A stretch of 64,000 nt of DNA, from positions 62,001-126,000 of the forward strand of contig NZ_QZDT01000009.1 in the NCBI RefSeq assembly GCF_009917485.1. The letters are read 5' to 3'. The position numbers and the translations under genes were made by a program. Below, piece by piece: positions 7,966-17,297 of this stretch. Under the pieces are notes generated by a model. That model had not been told where the DNA came from, did no database searches, and was given only the letters and a program-made list of their open reading frames with translations. Position 1 is the stretch's first letter; each line of letters opens with the position of its first letter. This DNA is from Parablautia muri (lineage in GTDB: Bacteria; Bacillota; Clostridia; Lachnospirales; Lachnospiraceae).

Positions 7966-8442
7966 TTATTTCTTTTGGTCTAAAATAGAAAGTGATGTAT
8001 CATCCACATTGCTCATGCTCTTGTAATAACTGTAAACAGACTTCGATGCCTTCCTTCCCTGACGGATTTGATTTCTTTCTTTTATGAAATAATCCTCAAT
8101 CAACTTCTTATTCCGGCTTTCCTGAGCCTGAATGGATACGCTTTTGTCCGTCACCTGCGAAATCAATCCCTGAATCCGCTTAATCTGCTCTTTATAAGCA
8201 TCTTTGTTTGTAAGAAGCTGTTCTCTGATTCTCTCATACAAAGTTTCAAAGCCTTCGTCTAACTCAGTCAGCTTTTGAATCAGTCCGTCTTTTTTTTCCA
8301 TATTCGTATCTACTTCCTCCATAGACACCTTTTCCTGTTTTAAAAGCTGTTCCTGCTCATTATTATAGTTCTCAATTTCATTAAGCACTATTATTTTTTT
8401 TTCAAGGCTGCTTTCTAATATTCCCAAGTAGTTTTCAATCAT
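7966..8442 (-). CDS. Flagellar FliT/FlgN-like helical protein
   Basis: 158 residues, almost entirely charged helix with heptad character (MIENYLGILESSLEKKIIVL, then repeated E/K/Q/L patterns to about residue 110) and a basic tail GRKASKSVYSYYKS. It is the last gene of the flaG-fliD-fliS operon, the usual place of a small export chaperone such as FliT for the cap protein. The end resembles the C-terminal part of FlgN-type chaperones. No catalytic motif is present. Calling it a chaperone rests on position and helical make-up; sequence similarity to named families is weak by eye. Confidence 0.6.
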   Translation of the reverse strand: MIENYLGILESSLEKKIIVLNEIENYNNEQEQLLKQEKVSMEEVDTNMEKKDGLIQKLTELDEGFETLYERIREQLLTNKDAYKEQIKRIQGLISQVTDKSVSIQAQESRNKKLIEDYFIKERNQIRQGRKASKSVYSYYKSMSNVDDTSLSILDQKK

Positions 8443-8513
8443 AATAATACCTCTTTACTTATACCGGCTATCTAAAATACCGTACCACAAAACCCCAGAA
8501 AGGACTTTAAAGC

Positions 8514-8900
8514 TTACAGATTCCCTTTTGCGCGATTAATACGCATTACTTCTTTCCAGGTATCACGAATCGTGTGCAAATGACCGTTTACTTCCTTCAG
8601 CATTTCCACATTCTTCTTCAAATTAGCCTCAACTAACCGCCTTTGGATATAATCATACATTTTGTCATATTCCTTGGCTACCGGGTAATCCATATTCAGG
8701 GTATTCCTGAGGTATGCTACAATATTTTCAACCTTAACAATATTGGCATGCGCTTTGGGAGCATTTTTATTCTCGACAGCATCAATTGCAATATTGCAAA
8801 ATTTGATAGCTCCGTCATAAAGCATTAAGGTCAACTCCGCCGGCGAAGCGGTCATCACCTTATTATTATTATATTGTGCAAAAGCATTGGGCAACGCCAT
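8514..8900 (-). CDS. fliS: Flagellar export chaperone FliS
   Basis: 128 residues, normal length for FliS. It has the family start with a YNNN motif (AFAQYNNNKVMTASPAELTL), the LMLYDGAIKFC helix and the later ANIVKVENIVAYLRNTLNMD region. FliS is a small four-helix cytoplasmic protein that binds the C-terminus of flagellin and stops it polymerising before export. AGGAGG lies eight bases before the ATG, inside the end of fliD, so the two genes are coupled. In Bacillus-type circuits FliS, FliW and CsrA jointly set flagellin level; all three are present here. Confidence 0.95.
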   Translation of the reverse strand: MALPNAFAQYNNNKVMTASPAELTLMLYDGAIKFCNIAIDAVENKNAPKAHANIVKVENIVAYLRNTLNMDYPVAKEYDKMYDYIQRRLVEANLKKNVEMLKEVNGHLHTIRDTWKEVMRINRAKGNL

Positions 8901-8904
8901 ATCA

Positions 8905-10410
8905 TCAGCCTCCTAATAAACCTGTCACCGCACTGGCATTCGACTGTAGTTTCGCAAGCGCAGTTTCCATCTTACTGAATTTCTTATACCACTTATCCTC
9001 ATAAGCATTTAGTTTCGTTTCCAATTCTCTGATCTTAGTCGTATAATCGTCATAATCAGATTTCATCTTTTTATCGTCATAGAAACTGCCAAAAGAACGA
9101 TATCCATTTACTGACTTGGACATGTCTGTCATCTTTGCATACAGATTTTTGGACAGTCCCGTAAAGAAAGAAATAACTGTTTCCGGATCGTTTGCAATCA
9201 TGGATTTCAGCTTATCATCATTATTCATAGTATATCCGTCATCTGGATCCCCGTCAATATGGTAAGCATATCTTTCGTTTTCTGATGCTTCAAAATAGCT
9301 CAGCACATCAATACCAAAATCAAACAAATGCATTGTCTTACCATTTACAGTTACACCTGCAGACATAATTCCCGCAAGTCCGGAGGTAACATCAGACAGA
9401 TTTTCATCACGGCGCAAAATAGAATCCTTGATTTTGGACTCCCATTTTTCTATTTCGCTATCCGTCATGGATGCTTTTTCATCCTCTGTCAGCGGTTCAT
9501 ATCCTTTGGTGGAATCAGCATTATACAGCTTTGACATTTCAATGATCAGCTCATTATATTCCTTCAGGAAATTTTTGACCATATCATAAATGCCGTCCGT
9601 ATCCTGCTCCGTGGTAATGGTTATTTCCTCTCCCGGATTTGCAGCCAGCGCCGTAATTGTCAATCCATTAATTTCAAAGCTGTTCTTACTGTTTTGATAT
9701 TCCGATCCGTTTAACTTAATGATAGCATCCTGGCCTTTAACATCAATTTTATTGGTGGTACCTAAGCCAAGCGCCTTAAGCGCAGCAAGTCCGCTGCTGC
9801 CCTCCGCTTCTACTGTAAAACCGTTTTTCTCCCCGGATTCCTTGGAGCTAATGGTGAGTCTCTGCCATTTTTCATCAAAGCTGGCATTCAAACCTGCCTC
9901 TTTTAATTTATTGAGAACATCAGAAATTGTTGTATTCTCATCCACGGCAATTTCCTTGGTCTCTCCATTCGCCGTAAATTTGAGTTTTCCGCCTGCGGTT
10001 ATGGAACTGTCAATATCACTGAGCTTAGACAGAGCTGTTAGGTTCATGCTCTCTCCATTGCTGTCTTTAATAGATTCTCCTGTCAAATAGGCATTCCTTG
10101 CAAGCTGCACAACTTCCAGATTCTGTACGCCGTTTACCGCATTGGCACCTGTAATAACACTGACTGCATTGCTGTTTGAAACCTTAGTGGTTTTCTTCGT
10201 GTAAGCATCGGAAAAACGCATATTGGATAAATATTTCTGCTGGAAATTTTTAAGCTTGGTATTCAATTCTTTCCATGCGTCCTGTTTCCACTCCAGCTTC
10301 GTCTGTGCCTTTTTTTCCTTATCTACTTTCGTCCGTTTTGCTGCAACCATCTCCTGGATAATGCTCTCTGTGTCAAGCCCGGACATCATGCCGGTCATAC
10401 GTATTGCCAT
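8905..10410 (-). CDS. fliD: Flagellar hook-associated protein 2 (filament cap)
   Basis: 501 residues. The FliD N-terminal signature MAIRMTGMMSGLDTESIIQ is present, followed by AKRTKVDKEKKAQTKLEWKQ and the coiled segments of FliD_N; the C-terminal FliD_C part has VNGKTMHLFDFGID and a terminal coiled coil (DYDDYTTKIRELETKLNAYE) ending in NASAVTGLLGG. FliD forms the pentameric or hexameric cap that folds flagellin at the filament tip and can act in adhesion. Start supported by AGGAGG eight bases upstream. Preceded by flaG and followed by fliS in one operon. Confidence 0.95.
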   Translation of the reverse strand: MAIRMTGMMSGLDTESIIQEMVAAKRTKVDKEKKAQTKLEWKQDAWKELNTKLKNFQQKYLSNMRFSDAYTKKTTKVSNSNAVSVITGANAVNGVQNLEVVQLARNAYLTGESIKDSNGESMNLTALSKLSDIDSSITAGGKLKFTANGETKEIAVDENTTISDVLNKLKEAGLNASFDEKWQRLTISSKESGEKNGFTVEAEGSSGLAALKALGLGTTNKIDVKGQDAIIKLNGSEYQNSKNSFEINGLTITALAANPGEEITITTEQDTDGIYDMVKNFLKEYNELIIEMSKLYNADSTKGYEPLTEDEKASMTDSEIEKWESKIKDSILRRDENLSDVTSGLAGIMSAGVTVNGKTMHLFDFGIDVLSYFEASENERYAYHIDGDPDDGYTMNNDDKLKSMIANDPETVISFFTGLSKNLYAKMTDMSKSVNGYRSFGSFYDDKKMKSDYDDYTTKIRELETKLNAYEDKWYKKFSKMETALAKLQSNASAVTGLLGG

Positions 10411-10422
10411 TTTTAATTCCTC

Positions 10423-10878
10423 CTATCCTTTTTCATCTACCATAACGCCTGCAAGTTCCCATGCCTTTGCTATCATGTCCAGAATCTTTTCAGGCGGAAG
10501 TTCTTTTAACACTTCTTTGCTGTCTTTGTCTATGATTTTAATTGTCAGACGATTGGTTCCTTCATGAATTCCAAATACTGCCTCCGAGCTGGACATATTT
10601 TTGTTTAGCTGTTCAACGGCTTTTTTAAGCTGCTCCGAGCTGCTCTGCTGCCGTTCTTTACCAGCGTTGTTCCCTTCGCCGTTCTGATCGTTCTCATGAG
10701 CATTGCTTTTCTCCGTTTCAGCTACACGCACAGTAGTGGAATCATATATATTATTCTGCTCCTGTGTAGCAACATCCATGTTCTCTACCACTTTTTGTGC
10801 AGGCTTTGCCTGTTGTTTCGCCTGCTGTGTTGTCTGTGCCTGATAAGTCATAGCACTGCCTAATGGTTCAATTGCCAT
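10423..10878 (-). CDS. flaG: FlaG family flagellar protein
   Basis: 151 residues. The C-terminal 70 residues carry the FlaG pattern (LKKAVEQLNKNMSSSEAVFG, then RLTIKIIDKDSKEVLKELPP and EKILDMIAKAWELAG); the N-terminal half is Gln-rich and low in complexity. FlaG proteins affect filament length and are usually encoded beside fliD, as here. GGAGGTG six bases before the ATG sets the start, five codons inside the open frame. A SigD promoter match lies about 80 bases upstream, so this is the first gene of the flaG-fliD-fliS-FliT-like operon. Confidence 0.85.
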   Translation of the reverse strand: MAIEPLGSAMTYQAQTTQQAKQQAKPAQKVVENMDVATQEQNNIYDSTTVRVAETEKSNAHENDQNGEGNNAGKERQQSSSEQLKKAVEQLNKNMSSSEAVFGIHEGTNRLTIKIIDKDSKEVLKELPPEKILDMIAKAWELAGVMVDEKG

Positions 10879-10960
10879 TGTAATCACCTCCATGTGATAT
10901 GAATTTTAATATGGTACTAAAATAACGCAAAACTATAGAATTCTTCTGTCTTCTAAGTAT

Positions 10961-10987
10961 ATATCGGATTGTGAACAAAAAAATTAA
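10961..10987 (-). promoter_or_regulatory. SigD-type promoter of flaG-fliD operon
   Basis: Minus strand TTAA, 15-base spacer, TCCGATAT. The -10 is a full match; the -35 is imperfect. Confidence 0.6.
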
Positions 10988-11018
10988 CTCTCGAAAGCAA
11001 AAAACTTAAAATTAACAG

Positions 11019-11043
11019 AAAAACGGGGAAATTCCCCGTTTTT
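11019..11043 (-). terminator. Terminator after csrA
   Basis: Palindrome AAACGGGG...CCCCGTTT with a short A/T loop followed by Ts on both strands. It ends the flgM-to-csrA operon 17 bases after the csrA stop and sits just upstream of the flaG promoter. Confidence 0.9.
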
Positions 11044-11059
11044 AATCACGCTCTGTTAT

Positions 11060-11278
11060 TCATCCCAATAGATTTTTTAAAGCTTCAAGCCCATCCATGC
11101 TGACCGATTCCTGATTTGCCTCCTGTATCTGCAAATATACTTCTTTACGGTAAATAGGAACCTCCTTCGGTGCGCTGATGCCCAGCTTTACCTGCTCCCC
11201 TTTGATCTCCAGTATGGAAACTTCAATATTATTATTAATAATAAGGGCTTCATTTTTCTTTCTGGATAAAGCTAACAT
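11060..11278 (-). CDS. csrA: Carbon storage regulator CsrA
   Basis: 72 residues, typical for clostridial and Bacillus CsrA. It starts MLALSRKKNEALIINNNIEV with the conserved SRKxxE and continues with EIKGEQVKLGISAPKEVPIYRKEVY, the RNA-binding beta strands. CsrA is a dimer that binds GGA in hairpin loops and blocks ribosome access; in Gram-positive bacteria the main target is the flagellin leader, and a matching hairpin is present there. It begins directly after the fliW stop (TAA then ATG), the classic partner arrangement in which FliW sequesters CsrA. Confidence 0.95.
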   Translation of the reverse strand: MLALSRKKNEALIINNNIEVSILEIKGEQVKLGISAPKEVPIYRKEVYLQIQEANQESVSMDGLEALKNLLG

Positions 11279-11734
11279 TTATTCACCTGCTTTCTTTGCA
11301 TTCAATCTGTCATAAATCGGGAATTTTACCTGATATTCCTCTCCATCCACAATCACCTGACAGGCTGTCCGGTTTGCCGCATTGATGATAATGGGGCCTT
11401 TCAGATTTACTGTCATTTTCTTAAGATCATTGGGGATTGTCACGGTGACCATCACCAGCATTTCCTCCGGTTTCAGCTCTCCTAAGGGTTTGAGCAACTC
11501 ATCCTCCACCGCCGGGTTATACGCCGGTTCCACAATGAGCGGATCCATCATCGGCATTGCAAACGCCGGTTCTTGAATGGACTGCAGCCAATGGATAGCC
11601 CCAATCCCTTTATCCGCATCATGAACCAAGATAAATTCTGTCAGTTCCGGAAACCCGATAATCCCGGAAGGAAAGCTTATGATTTTGTCTTCTGCTATTT
11701 CAATTTTCCCAAAAACCTTCGTTTCGATTCTCAT
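11279..11734 (-). CDS. fliW: Flagellar assembly factor FliW
   Basis: 151 residues. It starts MRIETKVFGKIEIAEDKIIS and contains FPSGIIGFPELTEF, the FliW core, then PLGELKPEEMLVMVTVTIP. FliW is an allosteric antagonist of CsrA and also binds flagellin, so flagellin secretion frees FliW to relieve CsrA repression. The frame is open 23 codons upstream, but those codons cross a hairpin repeat whose last bases supply the ribosome site (GGAGGTATCAAT before ATG). Immediately followed by csrA. Confidence 0.95.
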   Translation of the reverse strand: MRIETKVFGKIEIAEDKIISFPSGIIGFPELTEFILVHDADKGIGAIHWLQSIQEPAFAMPMMDPLIVEPAYNPAVEDELLKPLGELKPEEMLVMVTVTIPNDLKKMTVNLKGPIIINAANRTACQVIVDGEEYQVKFPIYDRLNAKKAGE

Positions 11735-11744
11735 ATTGATACCT

Positions 11745-11777
11745 CCTGCATATCGCAAGCTATGCTTGCGGTACTGC
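11745..11777 (-). repeat. Hairpin-RBS repeat, family A, before fliW
   Basis: In gene direction GCAGTACCGCAAGCATAGCT then TGCGATATGCAGG, running straight into the AGGAGG ribosome site of fliW. Arms GCAGTACCGCAAGC and GCTTGCGATATGC pair. Other copies: 29688, 36381, 45038, 60012 and 61573. Confidence 0.8.
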
Positions 11778-11805
11778 GTTAATACTCCTTCTGCGCGCCA
11801 CACGC

Positions 11806-13668
11806 TTAGATGTAATTCATAAGGGATGTCTGCATGATCTTGCCTGTTGCCATAAGCGCCGAATTATAAGTGAGTTCCGCACTGGTAAGCTTGACAACAA
11901 CCTCGGCAATGTCTATATCTTCATTTTCTGACTGAAGGGTTTTGAAAGTGGTGCGCTGATCCATAAGCCGGTTGCTGATTAAGTCCAGCCGCTGGTTTCT
12001 GGTTCCATTGTCCGTTAACGCCACATTGGTGTCATCCAGGTGTTCCTGCATTTTGGTTATAGTTTTTCCAAACATATTGTGTATATTTTCACGTATATAG
12101 CTATATGCTTTATCCGCCGCTTCGTATCTCTTTAACGCCACCTCATAGTCGGCATCCTTTTCTTCATCTAAGCCTTTTAAAACGCCGTCCAATTCATTTC
12201 TTATAGCTTCTATTTCTTTTAATTCTTCAAGTGCATTTTCCAAATCATCAATATCTCTGTCGATGGCATGGCCAAACACTTCATCCGCCGTGGTGTTTAT
12301 CTGTATTTTCTGATTGTAACCCACATCATATTCTATCACTTGCTTTTTGCCTTCGCCCCTTAAATATTCCTGATTATAATTGATTGTCTTATCAGTGCCG
12401 TCCTTACTTTTTGTTGTTCCGGTGCAGGCGAAATAATGTTCCGGGCGCAAATCTCCCTTCTCCCAGCTGTCTTTTCTATAGGTTATAGCCATTTCCGGCT
12501 GGGTCTGTGCCTTCTTTTCTATTTCTTTGTACGCTTCGTTGCTGAAAAGAATTTCCCCGGTCTCCGGTATCATTATCACTAAGTTATCACCTTTTTTATT
12601 TGCCTCATATATTTGCTTATAAGGATCCGGATCATTCGTTACACTTACCGTATTAACCGTTTCTCCCATAAATTGCTGGGTCTGGGTAAAACCTGTGAGA
12701 GTCACCGTTCCAGTTGTCGTATTGGTTGCTATCTCAGGTTCTCCGTTGGCATTTACTATTTCCGCTCCCGCAGGCATTGTCACGTTTGCAGCCGCTTCCA
12801 GCGTCACAGTACTGCCGTCATCCAATGTGATAGATGTGCCCTCTGACAGTGTAAGTGTTCCATTATTTAGCTCCGCCTTAGTGCCTGCAATGAGCGTAAC
12901 ATCCGTATTCGCACTTAATGTTTCAACCTTCCCGTCTCCATGCTTAATCTGTGTACCAGCCGGCAGCGTTATTTTTGATTTTTCCATTACACCGTCAGCG
13001 GAAATTCCGTCATAGGAAAGACGCAGCCTGTGAATATTGCTGTTTTCATCATTAAGGATTCCCTGTTCTATGGCCCCGTTATACGCAGAATCCTTATAAT
13101 TATCTTTTGTAATTCCATTCAGAACATCTCTGTCCGTATAATTAATCGTATCAAAATCTTCTATTTTGACCTGTTCCGTAATCTCATACCTTGGGTATCC
13201 TTTCGGCTGGTCATTTACATCATCTTCAAAACTCAAAGTCGTATCCGTTCTGTAGCCAGTGAAGATATATCTTCCCGCATAATCCGTATTTCCTGTGGAA
13301 TAAACCTCATCCCGAAGGGCTTTCAGCTGTCCGATTATAATCTCCAGTTCGGAAGGCTCAAGATCCTTATTTGCTGCTTTATTGGCCTGCTTGCTCATTT
13401 CAGTGAGAACGTCTGTAACCGTCTTAAGGGCTCCTTCGGTGACCTCAAGCCAGCTCTCCGCATCCGGCGCATTTTTCTCATAATATTGGGTCAGCTCCGC
13501 CACACTGGTGCGAAGGCGCAGTGCACGAATGGCAATAACCGGATCATCGGAAGGTCTTGTGATCTTTTTATGGGTTGACATCATTGTGCTCAATTTATCC
13601 TCTAGTAGCTTATTATTATTAATATTATACAGAGAGTTATTCTGCATAATTTTATTTGTCATTCTCAT
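11806..13668 (-). CDS. flgL: Flagellar hook-associated protein 3
   Basis: 620 residues, roughly twice the usual FlgL length. The FlgL ends are clear: N-terminal MRMTNKIMQNNSLYNINNNK with ITRPSDDPV near residue 37, and C-terminal RNQRLDLISNRLMDQR and DIAEVVVKLTSAELTYNSAL. FlgL joins hook to filament. Between about residues 232 and 330 lies an inserted stretch of short Thr/Ala/Gly repeats (ITLPAGTQI, VTLIAGTKAELNNG, LTLSEGTSITLDDG, VTLEAAANVTMPAG) that looks like a small beta-solenoid and would be surface exposed. Between flgK and fliW in the operon. The first ATG was chosen because AAGGAG lies about 10 bases before it. Confidence 0.9.
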   Translation of the reverse strand: MRMTNKIMQNNSLYNINNNKLLEDKLSTMMSTHKKITRPSDDPVIAIRALRLRTSVAELTQYYEKNAPDAESWLEVTEGALKTVTDVLTEMSKQANKAANKDLEPSELEIIIGQLKALRDEVYSTGNTDYAGRYIFTGYRTDTTLSFEDDVNDQPKGYPRYEITEQVKIEDFDTINYTDRDVLNGITKDNYKDSAYNGAIEQGILNDENSNIHRLRLSYDGISADGVMEKSKITLPAGTQIKHGDGKVETLSANTDVTLIAGTKAELNNGTLTLSEGTSITLDDGSTVTLEAAANVTMPAGAEIVNANGEPEIATNTTTGTVTLTGFTQTQQFMGETVNTVSVTNDPDPYKQIYEANKKGDNLVIMIPETGEILFSNEAYKEIEKKAQTQPEMAITYRKDSWEKGDLRPEHYFACTGTTKSKDGTDKTINYNQEYLRGEGKKQVIEYDVGYNQKIQINTTADEVFGHAIDRDIDDLENALEELKEIEAIRNELDGVLKGLDEEKDADYEVALKRYEAADKAYSYIRENIHNMFGKTITKMQEHLDDTNVALTDNGTRNQRLDLISNRLMDQRTTFKTLQSENEDIDIAEVVVKLTSAELTYNSALMATGKIMQTSLMNYI

Positions 13669-13749
13669 GCCTGTCGTCTCCTTTTTATTATGTCATACAA
13701 TTTTTCATTGTCATTTTTGACGTCTTAGCGTTACTGAATGTTTTTCACA

Positions 13750-15576
13750 TTAAACGCCTGTGCGCAGAATCAGCTGATCATAAATCTCTGTTAATGTTTG
13801 AACCATCTTGGATGCCAGGGTATATGCATTTTGGAACTTAACCAAATTCACAGCTTCTTCGTCTTCATCCACACTGGAAATAGAGCTTCTCTGGTTATCA
13901 ATGCTGTTTCTGAGCGCTGCATATGTGTCGCAGAATGTATTTGCATCGCTGGCATTTAATGCCACGTCTGACAAGATTCTTTCCAGCATCTGCCCGGCAG
14001 TTCCATTACGGAAATTAAATTTTTCTTTGCTGGCCAAAAGGGCTATCACTTCTTCAATCTGTCCGCATTCTTCCACACCAACCTCTTTGCTGCTCCTTGT
14101 TCCTAAAAGGGATGAATCTAAAATCAAAGCCGGATTGATGGTAAAGTTCCCTGCTGTCAGCTCATAATATCCTTTTATTCCACTAAAGTCGTCCTGCGTA
14201 TAGGTTCCGCCGGTCTCAATGCTTCCCGTAAAGAGAATATCTCCCTGGTTGCCGTTTACGTCATATCCTTTGGTAAATATTTCATTTACCTTGTCGGCAA
14301 AGCCGCGTATCCATGCGTTCATCTGCTCCATATAATATGGAATGCCCTGATACTTAATCGGAACTTCTGTTTTTGCTTCTTTGCCCTCTTTCTCCTTACC
14401 AATCTTAGGAGATTTATCTTCATCTATTGTAAATGTATAAGTGTTTGTATCAGGGTCGAACTCCCATTTGCTGTAATAGCAGGCAGTATTACCAATATGA
14501 ATCACACCGCCTGTGTCGGAAAGCATGCATTCCTGCATTTTTTTCAGATAATCAGCGCTCACCACAACATCCACGGTAAGCGGATTTCCGCTGCCTGCGC
14601 CTCCGTTAATACCTCCGGTTGGTATTGTCCCTGTGAAATTACTGCTGTTATTACCATCCCGCAACTCCACAAGCCCTTTCAGCCTCCCTTCCATAGCTGA
14701 ATTGGTAAGCCTGAAAGCATTTCCATTTTCCCACTTTATATCATATAGGCCATCCGCATCTGTCTGGTTAACCTTTTCATTTTCATCTCTCGCTTCATAT
14801 TTTAAGTTTTTAAAGCTGACACCATCAACAAGCGGCTGTCCTCCTGCAATACAAACCATATATCTGTTTGCCCCTGTTTCGCCTTTGCTGGCATCATAGA
14901 GGGGTGTCTCACGCACTTCAACATCCACTAGTTCTGACAATTGGTCCACCAGCAATTCCCTTTGATCTCTGAGTTCATTGGCCTTTGGACCGGACAACTC
15001 TATCATATTAATCTGCCTGTTTAAGTTGGCAATCTTTTCAGCAAGAGCATTAATTTCATCCACACACTGCTTGATTTCCAGATTAATATCCTTTTGTAAC
15101 TCCTGCAGGTTGCCGTACATGTTATTGAAATAGTCTGTTAAAGCCTTGGCGGATGCTATAAACTGGGCTTTGGATTCGTCACTGCTTGCATTTGTAGTGA
15201 TAGACTGCAGGCTGGCGCTGAATTTGTTAAAAATGCTTCTGAACCCGCTGGTATTATCATCGTCAAAATAATCCTCTATCATCTGCATATAATACTGCTT
15301 AACAGAATATTCTCCATATTTACAGTTATTCTCCCAATATTTCACATCATAAAAGCTATCTCTAATACGCTCAATTGCAATCGTATTTACGCCGGTGCCC
15401 ACACACCCATATGTAGTGTGAACACGCAGAGCCTCGCTTGCCTGGGTCGTAGCCTGCTGTCTGCTGTAACCAACCGTCTGTGCATTGGCAATGTTATTAG
15501 CCGTTGTGTTTAATGATGCATTGGATGCCCTAAGTCCTGAGCCTGCGATATATAATCCTAAAAATTGTGATGGCAT
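13750..15576 (-). CDS. flgK: Second FlgK-like hook-associated protein 1
   Basis: 608 residues. The N-terminus has the rod/hook family pattern of FlgK (LGLYIAGSGLRASNASLNTT, then NNIANAQTVGYSRQQ), a coiled region near residues 85-190, and a C-terminal block NLVKFQNAYTLASKMVQTLT that packs with it. It follows directly after another, complete FlgK, so this is a tandem paralogue with a different middle and a longer length. It is not a frameshift product: both copies have full N- and C-terminal ends. It may form a separate junction layer or replace the first copy under some conditions; which one is the true HAP1 is not decided by sequence alone. Confidence 0.85.
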   Translation of the reverse strand: MPSQFLGLYIAGSGLRASNASLNTTANNIANAQTVGYSRQQATTQASEALRVHTTYGCVGTGVNTIAIERIRDSFYDVKYWENNCKYGEYSVKQYYMQMIEDYFDDDNTSGFRSIFNKFSASLQSITTNASSDESKAQFIASAKALTDYFNNMYGNLQELQKDINLEIKQCVDEINALAEKIANLNRQINMIELSGPKANELRDQRELLVDQLSELVDVEVRETPLYDASKGETGANRYMVCIAGGQPLVDGVSFKNLKYEARDENEKVNQTDADGLYDIKWENGNAFRLTNSAMEGRLKGLVELRDGNNSSNFTGTIPTGGINGGAGSGNPLTVDVVVSADYLKKMQECMLSDTGGVIHIGNTACYYSKWEFDPDTNTYTFTIDEDKSPKIGKEKEGKEAKTEVPIKYQGIPYYMEQMNAWIRGFADKVNEIFTKGYDVNGNQGDILFTGSIETGGTYTQDDFSGIKGYYELTAGNFTINPALILDSSLLGTRSSKEVGVEECGQIEEVIALLASKEKFNFRNGTAGQMLERILSDVALNASDANTFCDTYAALRNSIDNQRSSISSVDEDEEAVNLVKFQNAYTLASKMVQTLTEIYDQLILRTGV

Positions 15577-15593
15577 CTATTCCACTTCCTTTC

Positions 15594-17216
15594 CTATCTG
15601 CCTAAAGCGCTAATAAGGTGCTCTAACATTTCACTAACCGTATTGATGTAACGGCTGGCTGCATTGTATGCATTTTGGAACATGACCATATTGCTCATTT
15701 CCTCATCTGAGCTGACTCCCAAAATCTGTTCTCTGGCTGCGGCCACTTTGTCCACCGTTATCTGTTGGTTTTCACTGATTCCCCGCAGAACATAACCATC
15801 ATTGGCAACCAGCGAAACCATATCGTCATAGTAATGGATAAAATTGGTTTTCGTTTTTATATTGGGATTTACATTGTATTCCTCATTCATAAAAAGATCT
15901 TTAAGGGCATCGGCCGTTTCCTGATCAACCTTCCCATCATCTTTCTTAAAGCCAAGTAATGTAGGAGCCTGCTTGATCACTCCGTTTATAATAATATTTT
16001 GTGTTGTAAAATCCTTGTCTGTGCCATATACCTCAGATCTTACATTAAATATGGTGTAGGGTTCTTTCGTATCGGGATCCCTCATATAATCGCTGTCCGG
16101 ATTATCTTTGCTGGCATTCTCAGCTGCCGTTTTAAAAATATCATTAATGCCTGTGGTAATCAGATGTACAAGATTATCAAATTCCGCCTGCACATTCATG
16201 ATCACAGACTGGGAAATGCTTCTGTTATAAGTGCCGGCATTGTCCATATCCCGGAAGGTTGCCCGGTGGTCTCCTCTTGCATACATCATGGCTTTTAGCG
16301 AACCGATATCCGTGTTGGCGCTGCTGGAAATGACCCTGTTCATGTTAAATACTTCCGCCCCTTCAATAGAGGTTACAGTCTTCACGCCATTTACCATCTT
16401 CGTCTTAGCAAGCTGTGTCCAATAAGGCGTTGCAAAACCGTTCTCATCATAATCAAGTCCAATCTCATTGGCCGATTCTGATCTGACAAAATCTTTTCCT
16501 TCCAGTTGAATCAAAATATTTCCGGAGGCGTCTGTCTTACAGTCTATATATGCCATGGTTGACAGCTCATCTATCAACTGGTTTCTTTCATCCCTTAAAT
16601 CGTTTGCTTTTTCAACCTGGCCGGATTCAATCTTCTGAATTTCCAAATTCAGTTCCGCTATCCGCTTGCCATAAGCGTTTATGGTATCTACTTGCCGTAT
16701 AATTTTGTTATTTAAATTGTCCTGATACTCGCTAAGTCCTTGATATACCGCCTGGGAGCGCGTTAAAAATTCATTACAGCGCTGTACGAAAACACTCTGG
16801 TTTACAGAGTTTGCCGGATCCTTTGCCAATTCCTCAACGGAATCCCATAAATTTTCAATGGTTTTGGCAAAAGACGCCCCCTGAAGCTCCTGAAAAATAT
16901 CTTCCACTTCCTCAACAGCCGCCGCAAAGGTATCGTAAAATCCGCTTCTTCCCGATTCTCTTCTATATGCTCTATCCAGGAAAACATCTCTGACTTGTTT
17001 TACTTGAGAATAATTGACACCCAGACCGATCTGCTGATAAGCAACAGCAGACGCGCTAGTAGAAATAGTATTATAGATCCGGGTACCCTGCTGCACCTGC
17101 TGCCGGGTATACCCAGTCGTATCGACATTTGCCATATTGTGCGCGGTAGTATTAAGTGCATTCTGTCCCATCTGCAAGCCGCTTAAGCCCACATATAAGC
17201 CTCCCATTAAAGACAT
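15594..17216 (-). CDS. flgK: Flagellar hook-associated protein 1
   Basis: 540 residues. The canonical FlgK N-terminus LMGGLYVGLSGLQMGQNALN, HNMANVDTTGYTRQQV and the C-terminal SNMVMFQNAYNAASRYINTV are all present. FlgK is the first of the two junction proteins between hook and filament. AGGAGG five bases before the ATG supports this start; 19 codons further upstream are open but lack a ribosome site. Follows flgN, its probable export chaperone, and precedes the second flgK-like gene by 17 bases. Confidence 0.93.
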   Translation of the reverse strand: MSLMGGLYVGLSGLQMGQNALNTTAHNMANVDTTGYTRQQVQQGTRIYNTISTSASAVAYQQIGLGVNYSQVKQVRDVFLDRAYRRESGRSGFYDTFAAAVEEVEDIFQELQGASFAKTIENLWDSVEELAKDPANSVNQSVFVQRCNEFLTRSQAVYQGLSEYQDNLNNKIIRQVDTINAYGKRIAELNLEIQKIESGQVEKANDLRDERNQLIDELSTMAYIDCKTDASGNILIQLEGKDFVRSESANEIGLDYDENGFATPYWTQLAKTKMVNGVKTVTSIEGAEVFNMNRVISSSANTDIGSLKAMMYARGDHRATFRDMDNAGTYNRSISQSVIMNVQAEFDNLVHLITTGINDIFKTAAENASKDNPDSDYMRDPDTKEPYTIFNVRSEVYGTDKDFTTQNIIINGVIKQAPTLLGFKKDDGKVDQETADALKDLFMNEEYNVNPNIKTKTNFIHYYDDMVSLVANDGYVLRGISENQQITVDKVAAAREQILGVSSDEEMSNMVMFQNAYNAASRYINTVSEMLEHLISALGR

Positions 17217-17297
17217 ATTATTTCCTCCTGATGCTATCTCCATCCTTAGGAGATTAGCGCAAATTTGTTTCATTGCATCGCTTCATTCATGCAAGGA

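Noticed and set aside
4963-8402. Homopolymer runs of 8-9 A or T in licD and the FliT-like gene as phase-variation tracts
   Set aside because: All affected frames are intact, and runs of this length are expected at this base composition; no supporting evidence.
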